Shown here: one piece after another, positions 1 through 4,832 of the stretch
Layout: every line of letters starts with the position of its first letter
Position numbering within the stretch: position 1 is the stretch's first letter
Source of the DNA: an uncultured Peptococcaceae bacterium
GTDB taxonomy: Bacteria; Bacillota; Peptococcia; Peptococcales; Peptococcaceae
Direction of reading: 5' to 3'
NCBI GenBank assembly: GCA_902462325.1
Contig: CABQBF010000041.1
Coordinates: 1 to 18,851 of the forward strand
Length of the DNA: 18,851 nucleotides
Position numbers and translations under genes: made by a program
The notes under the pieces: generated by a model
The model's database searches: none
What the model was told of the DNA's origin: nothing
What the model saw: the letters and a program-made list of their open reading frames with translations, nothing else

Positions 1-20
1 CTTGGACAAGAGTAAGAAAA

Positions 21-121
21 AGTAGTTTTTTGAAATAAAAAATTACTCCCGTCTGACCTCGGAATCGTGACGGGAGCAATTCTGTAACGTATTATGAGGG
101 TAAGCCGTTTAGGCTACTCTC
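21..121 (+). other. Tandem hairpins in a non-coding prophage stretch
   Basis: No gene is seen in 1-192. Three inverted repeats follow one another: 21-31 with 37-47 (11 pairs, one G-U, loop GAAAT), 46-53 with 69-76 (CTCCCGTC/GACGGGAG) and 96-106 with 112-121 (imperfect, GTAAGCC/GGCTAC core). The first two share bases 46-47 and could be alternatives. On the minus strand the second one is followed by TAATTTTTTATT, so it could end a leftward transcript. Function is unknown. Confidence 0.45.
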
Positions 122-161
122 TTTCATATGTATATCCTATCACAACAAAAAATATTCGTCA

Positions 162-192
162 AGCACTTGCCTAAAAGGTAAGTGCTATTTTT
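162..192 (+). terminator. Intrinsic terminator upstream of the lysis module
   Basis: AGCACTTGCCT at 162-172 pairs with AGGTAAGTGCT at 176-186 (11 pairs, one G-U) around an AAA loop, followed by ATTTTT. It would end transcription from phage genes to the left, immediately before the ribosome site of the first lysis-module gene, or act as an attenuator for it. Confidence 0.7.
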
Positions 193-207
193 ATGGAGGT
201 GAGAAGG

Positions 208-543
208 GTGGAAGTATTATTGGCATTAATAAGCGCGGCTGCATCTGTGCTTGTTGCAATCGTTGGAGGTATCGCGCTTGTGAAACAGGCGAAGGTGAAA
301 GCGGATAATGAAGCAGAGAAAGCGCGCGCAAATCATAGAGCAGAACAGCGGCACCGTGAAAGCCTGCTGTCTATGCGCATGATGGAAGCAAATACAGAGC
401 TGACCATCTGCATGGCATTAAATCAACTATCTGGGCGGGATATGGAAATCTGCGACGTGGAACGGGCGCTGCGGAAGGCCCAAGAAGCGAAAGAAGCCTA
501 CGACGCCTATTTGCAGGAAATAGGAAAGGAACAGGTGACATGA
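208..543 (+). CDS. Small phage membrane protein with coiled-coil tail (unknown function)
   Basis: This 111-residue product has one N-terminal hydrophobic segment (about residues 4-26, ALISAAASVLVAIVGGIALV) followed by a highly charged Lys/Glu/Ala/Arg-rich helical region that is probably a coiled coil. I chose the GTG at 208 because GGAGGTG at 195-201 sits seven bases upstream; an in-frame ATG at 193 would place the start before that ribosome site. It overlaps the next gene by four bases (ATGA), so the two are likely translationally coupled. Single-span proteins of this shape often precede holin and endolysin genes in Firmicutes prophages, which suggests a membrane or lysis accessory role. That role is inferred from position only. 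Confidence 0.7.
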   Translation: MEVLLALISAAASVLVAIVGGIALVKQAKVKADNEAEKARANHRAEQRHRESLLSMRMMEANTELTICMALNQLSGRDMEICDVERALRKAQEAKEAYDAYLQEIGKEQVT

Positions 544-752
544 TGAGATATAGCAAAGTGGTATTGACTATCATGCTGGCATTTCTGTTGACTTATACAA
601 TCTACAATACCTACAAGTTTTATACAATCGGCGTAGAGCCATCCACATTGACGGCCTGTGTTTATGGCTTTTGTGGCGTGGAAGGCGGCCTAATGGCGTG
701 GCTGAAAGTAGTAGAGAGAAAGAATAAAGGAAAGGATGATCCTAATGATTGA
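540..752 (+). CDS. Small phage membrane protein next to holin
   Basis: A 70-residue protein with two likely membrane segments (about residues 8-28 and 36-57) and a short basic/acidic C-terminus (ERKNKGKDDPND). It starts within the stop codon of the preceding gene and its own end overlaps the start of the holin gene, so the three are one transcription and translation unit. I do not recognise a characterised family, but the pattern of a short two-segment protein directly before an LL-H holin recurs in Firmicutes phages. A second holin-like component or lysis regulator is possible. Confidence 0.7.
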   Translation: MMRYSKVVLTIMLAFLLTYTIYNTYKFYTIGVEPSTLTACVYGFCGVEGGLMAWLKVVERKNKGKDDPND

Positions 753-1113
753 TATTACACCATTGGTAAATGCACTGATTGCGGTTGCGGCAGTATTAAT
801 TACAGTGTTTTTGATTCCTTGGATTAAAAGCCGGACCACAACGGCCCAACGGGAAGAAATTAATGCATGGGTAAAAATCGGCTGTGCTGCAGCAGAGCAA
901 CTCTATAATTCTGGTCAGATTCAAAATAAGAAAGCCTATGTGCTGCAGTTTTTGGCGCAGAAAAAACTAAAAGTGAACACTGATGAACTGGACAAGCTGA
1001 TAGAGGCGGCAGTGTTGGAAATCAATAAGGAGTGGGCAGATAATGAAGCGATTAATCGGGACGCCATCCTGGAGGCAGAACAGGATGAAAACGAGGAAAC
1101 GGAACCGGAGTAG
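745..1113 (+). CDS. Phage holin, LL-H family
   Basis: A 122-residue protein with one N-terminal membrane segment (about residues 6-26) followed by a soluble region containing WVKIGCAAAEQLYNSGQ and a Lys/Glu-rich C-terminus. This arrangement and the AAEQLY motif are typical of the LL-H holin family (Phage_holin_6_1), which permeabilises the inner membrane so that endolysin can reach the wall. The ATG at 745 is preferred over that at 736 because AAAGGAAAGG (726-735) is correctly spaced only for 745. It overlaps the preceding gene and is followed, 18 bases after its stop, by the endolysin start. Confidence 0.82.
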   Translation: MIDITPLVNALIAVAAVLITVFLIPWIKSRTTTAQREEINAWVKIGCAAAEQLYNSGQIQNKKAYVLQFLAQKKLKVNTDELDKLIEAAVLEINKEWADNEAINRDAILEAEQDENEETEPE

Positions 1114-1131
1114 AGAATGGAGGTGGCGACA

Positions 1132-1563
1132 ATGCAGACGGGACAAGCAGGCATTGACCTGATTAAACAGCATGAGGGCTGTTATCTGGCAGCCTATAAA
1201 TGCCCTGCTGGTGTGTGGACTATTGGGTATGGTCATACCGGCAGCGATGTAAAGCAGGGATTGACGATTACGCAGGCCATGTTATTGTACAATAAGGCGG
1301 CTGGCAAGGTGCTGGCTGGCCTGACGAAACGTCGGCAGGCAGAACGACAGCTATTTTTAACGCCAGTGCAGGAGGTGAAAAATAAAGTGGATGTTACACA
1401 AAGTAAGGTGAAAAAATTGCCGGTTATCGTAAACGGTAAACGGTATGAAGTAGATGGTGTATTTGAAGCAGGTGTAAACTATTTTTCTGTCCGGCAGTTA
1501 GCGCAACTGTTGGATGCTACTGTAAGCAATCAGGGTAGTATTCCGGTATTAACGAAAAAGTAA
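1132..1563 (+). CDS. Phage endolysin, GH24 lysozyme with internal in-frame deletion
   Basis: The start at ATG 1132 follows GGAGGTGG (1119-1126); an upstream in-frame ATG at 1117 lacks a site. Residues 5-36 match the GH24 (T4/P21-type) lysozyme N-terminus: catalytic Glu in KQHEGC and the WTIGYGHT strand. About residue 46 the sequence jumps from the post-TITQ helix straight to the family's C-terminal segment (NKAAGKVLAGLTKRRQAER). Some 60-70 residues of the central helical domain, including the usual NQFDAL..F.FN.G region, are absent without loss of frame. Residues after about 75 form a basic linker and a domain with VNGKRYEVDG and a following FSVRQLAQLL segment, which resembles stalk or copper-amine-oxidase-N-like repeats in phage lysins. 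The enzyme is probably inactive; a wall-binding role could remain. Confidence 0.75.
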   Translation: MQTGQAGIDLIKQHEGCYLAAYKCPAGVWTIGYGHTGSDVKQGLTITQAMLLYNKAAGKVLAGLTKRRQAERQLFLTPVQEVKNKVDVTQSKVKKLPVIVNGKRYEVDGVFEAGVNYFSVRQLAQLLDATVSNQGSIPVLTKK

Positions 1564-1568
1564 GAGAG

Positions 1569-1610
1569 AAGCCCAGCGGTTATGAGAAGTCATAGTTGCT
1601 GGGCTTGTTT
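1569..1610 (+). terminator. Intrinsic terminator of the lysis module
   Basis: AAGCCCAGC (1569-1577) pairs perfectly with GCTGGGCTT (1598-1606); an inner TATGA/TCATA stem extends it, and GTTT follows. It lies between the convergent endolysin and truncated cotJC. The other strand has a weaker T-rich tail, so it may also stop the cotJ transcript. Confidence 0.75.
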
Positions 1611-1619
1611 ACACTTCTA

Positions 1620-1829
1620 TCATATAGGTACAATTTCTTCCGTGCCGATGTCGGTTAAGAGCGCTTTGGTTTGGCCGGTAGGCATGGTGAAGCGTTGATT
1701 CAGATATTGCAGGCAGGCCGACAGCTCGCCCGCCGGGCCGCCGTACTGGGCAATTAAGGCTTTAGCTAGCCGCAAGTCGGCGCATCTTACGTCAACGGGA
1801 AATTGTAATTTTTTCTCATAAATCCACAT
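1620..1829 (-). pseudogene. cotJC: CotJC, truncated N-terminal fragment (manganese-catalase-like spore coat protein)
   Basis: Starts with MWIYEKKLQFPVDV and continues through IAQYGGPAGEL, YLNQRFTMP and LLTDIGTEE, which is the N-terminal third of CotJC. Full-length CotJC has about 190 residues; this one stops after 69. Family resemblance ends exactly after GTEE (codons at 1635-1640), where the normal protein continues with the metal-ligand stretch resembling E-x-A-H-x-E-M; here IVPI and a stop follow. The start codon overlaps the cotJB stop (TGATG), with GGGGAGG upstream. The remainder of the gene would be expected across the prophage at its other end. As written the protein lacks the four-helix dimanganese site and cannot be a catalase. 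Confidence 0.85.
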
Positions 1830-2122
1830 CAGACAGCACCTCCCCGTTCCCATGGCCATGGGTCGTTAATCCAGCTCCAAGGATAAGCGGCTGGGCAGTG
1901 GCCGAAGTTGTTCATCGGGCCGTACTGCATTTCAAAATTGGCTTTGGCTTCCCAGTATTGTTGAAACAGCCGGTTGTAATCGTTGACGGCCTGTTGGTTG
2001 TCTGGATGGGTATCCAAAAACAGGTTGAGGTCAACCAGAGAAAAACTGAGCTGCTGCAGTTCTAACAGGGCTGCCTGTCTGTTATTCGCCGCAGAGGCTG
2101 GGCAGGCATTCATTTTTTTCAT
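1829..2122 (-). CDS. cotJB: CotJB, spore coat assembly protein
   Basis: A 97-residue protein of the CotJB family: LLELQQLSFSLVDLNLFLDT followed by HPDNQQAVNDYN, an aromatic helical region and a Pro/Trp-rich C-terminus (AYPWSWINDPWPWERGG). The Bacillus subtilis counterpart is made in the mother cell and needed with CotJA for coat assembly of CotJC. I chose ATG 2122 since AAAGGAG lies eight bases upstream; a GTG at 2131 overlaps the ribosome site. It lies 27 bases after cotJA and overlaps cotJC by one base, so the operon order cotJA-cotJB-cotJC is conserved. The gene itself is intact although its downstream partner is broken. Confidence 0.9.
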   Translation of the reverse strand: MKKMNACPASAANNRQAALLELQQLSFSLVDLNLFLDTHPDNQQAVNDYNRLFQQYWEAKANFEMQYGPMNNFGHCPAAYPWSWINDPWPWERGGAV

Positions 2123-2149
2123 TGCAGACACTCCTTTGTTTATAATAAT

Positions 2150-2359
2150 TTAGCGTTTTTTCTGCATACCCTGCATATTATTATGAGCAGGCTGCATATT
2201 CATAGCTTGCTGCGGGCATTGTATCGGTGTGTAAGGCTGGTTTAAGCCGCTGAATACAGTGCCATAAGCCAGCGCTTCTGCTGGCGCATAGGGCGTGGTA
2301 TATTCCTGCCATGGAACGGAAATCATGCCCAATTGCTGTTCATTTCTTTGCACAATCAT
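2150..2359 (-). CDS. cotJA: CotJA, spore-coat-associated protein
   Basis: A 69-residue protein with the CotJA core VPWQEYTTPYAPAEALAYGT..SGLNQPY, a short Pro/aromatic peptide that family members carry near the N-terminus, and a Met/Gln/Asn-rich tail (MNMQPAHNNMQGMQ). Family members are about 70-85 residues, so length is normal. ATG 2359 is preferred because AAGGAGG ends eight bases upstream; TTG at 2365 is too close to the site. It is the first gene of the cotJ operon. In B. subtilis the operon is transcribed in the mother cell; here a mother-cell-like promoter motif lies just upstream (2389-2397). Confidence 0.88.
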   Translation of the reverse strand: MIVQRNEQQLGMISVPWQEYTTPYAPAEALAYGTVFSGLNQPYTPIQCPQQAMNMQPAHNNMQGMQKKR

Positions 2360-2388
2360 CAACAAACCTCCTTTCTGATGACCTTGTA

Positions 2389-2397
2389 TATACTATG
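2389..2397 (-). promoter_or_regulatory. Candidate mother-cell (sigma-K/sigma-E-like) -10 element of the cotJ operon
   Basis: Read on the minus strand this is CATAGTATA, which matches the sigma-K -10 pattern CATAnnnTA and partly the sigma-E -10. An ACC resembling the loose sigma-K -35 lies 16 bases upstream. A start about eight bases downstream would leave a roughly 22-base leader containing the cotJA ribosome site. The B. subtilis operon is sigma-E-controlled, so the sigma assignment is tentative. Confidence 0.4.
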
Positions 2398-2449
2398 AAT
2401 AGGACGAGTAGAAGGTGTGATAACGGGCGGATTTTTTTCCAGGCGGGAC

Positions 2450-2478
2450 TTGTAAAAATGCTTTTTCCTGCATATAAT
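2450..2478 (+). promoter_or_regulatory. Sigma-A-type promoter of the EamA transporter
   Basis: TTGTAA (2450-2455), a 17-base spacer and a perfect TATAAT (2473-2478). Transcription would begin near 2485, which excludes the far-upstream in-frame ATG at 2311 as the normal start of the transporter gene. Confidence 0.75.
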
Positions 2479-2547
2479 ATTAGTTATTGTGGAAATATGA
2501 AGGCGCAGATGAGACAGAATCGTAAGACAGAAGGGAGTAGGATTTTC

Positions 2548-3456
2548 TTGCAAAAAACAAATACAATTGCCAAGTTGGCGTTATTGCTGGCCACGATTAT
2601 TTGGGGCAGCTCTTTTATTATTATGAAAGATGCATTGGATGATATGGGCACATTTTTTTTACTGGCGGTACGGTTTACGGGCGCTTGTATTTTATTGGCG
2701 GTAGTGTTTTGGTACAAATTGCGGTTATTAAATTTTTATTATATCAAGGCTGGTTTTGTGATGGGCTCTATGCTGTTGGCGGCTTATGCTGTGCAGACTT
2801 TTGGCTTGGCCGAAACTACACCAGGTAAAAATGCTTTTTTGACGGCAGGGTATTGTGTGATGGTACCTTTTTTATATTGGCTGATTGCCGGTAAACGTCC
2901 TGACCGTTACAATATTTCTGCGGCAGTGTTGTGTATCTTGGGCATTGGTCTGGTATCATTGGATAGTAATCTCACCATGGGGCGCGGCGATTTGCTCACC
3001 GTTGCTTGCGGATTGTTCTATGCGCTGCATATCATTGTGTCCACCCGCTATACCCAAGGCTCTGATGTGATGCTTTTGACCATCAGTCAATTTTTCTTTG
3101 CGGCGTTTTGGAGCTGGGTAATGAGCTTCTTTTTTGAAACAGCGCCGATTTTGAGCGATGTTCGTCTATATACTTGGTTCAGTTTAGCTTACCTATGCGT
3201 ATTTGCCACAGCCGGTGCGCTGGGTTTGCAGATGTATGGACTCAAATATACGGCTCCTGCTGCCGGTGCGTTAATTCTCAGTTTGGAGGCCGTATTTGGC
3301 GTGTTGTTTTCAGTGTTGGTAGGTGCAGAAGCGGTGACGCCACGGTTGCTATTAGGCTTTGTGATTATTTTTATTGCGATTGTGGTGTCGGAAACGAAGC
3401 TGGAGTTTTTACAAAAAAAGAAAGCGCCGTCAGAATGTTGTTCCGGTGACTGCTAA
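2548..3456 (+). CDS. EamA/DMT-superfamily membrane exporter (RhaT/YdcZ-like)
   Basis: A 302-residue integral membrane protein, the usual length for the family, with about ten hydrophobic segments arranged as two EamA repeats. The first begins ALLLATIIWGSSFIIMKDAL, a hallmark opening with the WGSSF motif; the second repeat starts near GDLLTVACGLFYALHIIV and ends in the GA.LILSLEAVFGVL motif. Family members export amino acids or other metabolites; the substrate cannot be told. TTG 2548 is chosen because AAGGGAG (2531-2537) precedes it and it gives the standard N-terminus; ATG 2497 or 2509, lacking a good site, are alternatives. The C-terminus is a Lys-rich, Cys-containing tail (KKKAPSECCSGDC), unusual and perhaps metal-binding. 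Confidence 0.85.
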   Translation: MQKTNTIAKLALLLATIIWGSSFIIMKDALDDMGTFFLLAVRFTGACILLAVVFWYKLRLLNFYYIKAGFVMGSMLLAAYAVQTFGLAETTPGKNAFLTAGYCVMVPFLYWLIAGKRPDRYNISAAVLCILGIGLVSLDSNLTMGRGDLLTVACGLFYALHIIVSTRYTQGSDVMLLTISQFFFAAFWSWVMSFFFETAPILSDVRLYTWFSLAYLCVFATAGALGLQMYGLKYTAPAAGALILSLEAVFGVLFSVLVGAEAVTPRLLLGFVIIFIAIVVSETKLEFLQKKKAPSECCSGDC

Positions 3457-3585
3457 ACTAAAAACTATGGCAATCCGTAATTTGTGATTTCATACCGCTG
3501 GACTATATGATTTAGATTGTTGAAAAAAGCCCAATGCATAGCCAGATGACCATATTTAGGAATGAAAAAAGTCTACTGTAAAAAG

Positions 3586-3625
3586 AATAAGCCACTGCAC
3601 AAGTAAATTTGTGCAATGGCTTATT
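3586..3625. terminator. Bidirectional intrinsic terminator
   Basis: A long stem pairs 3586-3602 with 3609-3625 (one mismatch, six-base loop). On the minus strand the stem is followed by CTTTTTACAG, 45 bases beyond the small leftward gene; on the plus strand by TTATT-rich sequence after the transporter gene. It probably serves mainly the leftward gene. The stretch 3457-3585 between the transporter and this stem shows nothing else. Confidence 0.75.
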
Positions 3626-3669
3626 GCAATTTGCTGTGAAAAAATATAACCTATAATCGTAATTTATGA

Positions 3670-3882
3670 TTATTTCAATTTGGCTTTGATAAACTGAGTA
3701 AAGGTAGAGGCGTAGTAATCAGCCAATGTGCTGCCGCTTTTTACATCGTAGTAGGCAATGGAATTGCCCAGCTCCTGCTCAAAGCGCAGGAATTCCTGGT
3801 CGATATCCAAGCGTTCTATGCCAGGTAGCTTTGTTACCATGTTTTTCAGGCGGTGTTCAAAAATTTCTAAGTGCCCTTTCAT
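3670..3882 (-). CDS. Hypothetical protein, 70 residues
   Basis: A short soluble, mostly helical protein beginning MKGHLEIFEHRLKNMVTKL and ending in a basic FTQFIKAKLK tail. No signal peptide or membrane segment is visible and I recognise no family. AAGGAG lies eight bases upstream of the ATG, and a strong terminator follows 45 bases after the stop, which together make it a credible single-gene unit. It diverges from trmB. The mix of acidic and basic residues with FLRFEQELGN and YYDVKSG would suit a small interaction protein; nothing more can be said. Confidence 0.65.
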   Translation of the reverse strand: MKGHLEIFEHRLKNMVTKLPGIERLDIDQEFLRFEQELGNSIAYYDVKSGSTLADYYASTFTQFIKAKLK

Positions 3883-3964
3883 TGCAATTCTCCTTTCTAT
3901 TTGTTGCGCTGGTACTTATTCTAGCGTAAATAGAAAAATAAATAAAGAGTTTTGAAAAAAAAGG

Positions 3965-3994
3965 TTGTATTTTCACTATAAAAGGATATATAAT
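3965..3994 (+). promoter_or_regulatory. Promoter of trmB
   Basis: TTGTAT (3965-3970), 18-base spacer, TATAAT (3989-3994). It gives a leader of roughly 95 bases before trmB. 3883-4094 otherwise holds only the leader and the divergent ribosome site. Confidence 0.65.
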
Positions 3995-4094
3995 CTAGCA
4001 TATAGGATACAAAATACAAAAGAAGACAGAGAGCTGAGTTGTATTAGAATCTATTAATTCTTTTGTTCCAATTTTTTAAGACAGGAGAGCAGCA

Positions 4095-4748
4095 ATGGCA
4101 AGAGTTCGCAAACAGCCAGGTACACGGGAAGCGTTATTGCAATATGCACCTGTTGTTGTGTTAGAACCACAACAGTATCGCGGTAAATGGCATGAGAATT
4201 TTGGCAATCATCATCCTGTTCAAATGGAAATTGGGATGGGAAAAGGACGCTTTATCAGTACTATGGCTCGTCAGTATCCTGAAGTGAATTTTATTGGGGT
4301 AGAAGTCATTGAGGAAGTTTTGTTGGATGCGGTAAAACGGATGAAACGCGCAGGCGGTATTCCGGAGAATCTGCGTCTGGTATGGATAAATGCTTCGCTA
4401 TTGGAGGAATTGTTTGCACCAGGTGAAATTGACCGCATTTATTTGAATTTTTCTGACCCATGGCCTAAAACGCGGCATGCGAAACGGCGGTTGACGCACA
4501 AATCTTTTTTGGAGCAGTATGGGGTCATCTTAAAGCCGGAAGGACAGGTACATTTTAAAACCGATAATCAGGGCTTATTTGAGTTTTCACTAAATGAATT
4601 CAGCGCTTGCCGCTGGCAGTTACAGCATATCCAGTTGGACATGTATCAAAAGTTGCCGGAGGGCAATGTAGCTACAGAGTATGAAACCAAGTTTCATGAA
4701 AAAGGATTGCCGATTTATCGTTTAGAAGCAATCAAACCATCATTTTAG
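4095..4748 (+). CDS. trmB: tRNA (guanine-N7-)-methyltransferase
   Basis: A 217-residue class I methyltransferase that uses S-adenosylmethionine to form m7G46 in the variable loop of tRNAs. Visible landmarks are the SAM-binding EIGMGKG (residues 45-51), acidic GVE at 68-70, the family signature NFSDPWPKTRHAKRRL (118-133, with catalytic-region Asp121) and FKTDN (154-158) followed by the ATEYE..FHEKG C-terminal substrate segment. Length is normal for a bacterial TrmB. The ATG follows AGGAGAG. It appears monocistronic: own promoter upstream and a strong terminator just after the stop codon. No oddities in the sequence; assignment is secure. Confidence 0.95.
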   Translation: MARVRKQPGTREALLQYAPVVVLEPQQYRGKWHENFGNHHPVQMEIGMGKGRFISTMARQYPEVNFIGVEVIEEVLLDAVKRMKRAGGIPENLRLVWINASLLEELFAPGEIDRIYLNFSDPWPKTRHAKRRLTHKSFLEQYGVILKPEGQVHFKTDNQGLFEFSLNEFSACRWQLQHIQLDMYQKLPEGNVATEYETKFHEKGLPIYRLEAIKPSF

Positions 4749-4751
4749 CCG

Positions 4752-4792
4752 ATAAAAATCGGGGGCTGTTAACAGCCGTAGCAGATTTTTAT
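4752..4792 (+). terminator. Terminator hairpin between trmB and gdhA
   Basis: ATAAAAATC (4752-4760) pairs with GATTTTTAT (4784-4792), enclosing a perfect 14-base palindrome at 4764-4777 (GGCTGTTAACAGCC). The T-rich right arm gives a good intrinsic terminator four bases after the trmB stop. The structure also contains the -35 element of the next promoter. Confidence 0.75.
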
Positions 4793-4797
4793 ATAAA
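4769..4797 (+). promoter_or_regulatory. Promoter of gdhA nested in the trmB terminator
   Basis: TTAACA (4769-4774), 17-base spacer, TATAAA (4792-4797), each five of six to consensus. Transcription near 4804 gives a short leader with AAGGAGG at 4817-4823. The -35 lies in the centre of the 14-base palindrome at 4764-4777, so that dyad could also be an operator. Confidence 0.65.
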
Positions 4798-4832
4798 GTA
4801 TCAATATTATTATTTTAAGGAGGCTTATTTCA

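Larger units (their letters stand above)
1..1635 (+). mobile_element. Right end of a decayed prophage (lysis module up to the putative att junction)
   Basis: Four rightward, tightly packed genes form a typical phage lysis cassette: two small membrane proteins, an LL-H-type holin and an endolysin, closed by a terminator at 1569-1610. Directly beyond it, the opposite-strand cotJC reading frame loses its family sequence at about 1635, so the prophage/host junction is placed at roughly 1620-1640. A lysis module next to one attachment site, with integrase at the far end, is the usual prophage order; the rest of the element would lie left of the window. The endolysin is internally deleted, so the element is probably defective. 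The exact att core cannot be defined without the other junction. Confidence 0.75.

Noticed and set aside
2311..2547. N-terminal extension of the EamA gene to an ATG at 2311
   Set aside because: It overlaps the cotJA coding region and the promoter at 2450-2478, has no ribosome site, and adds sequence not seen in the family.
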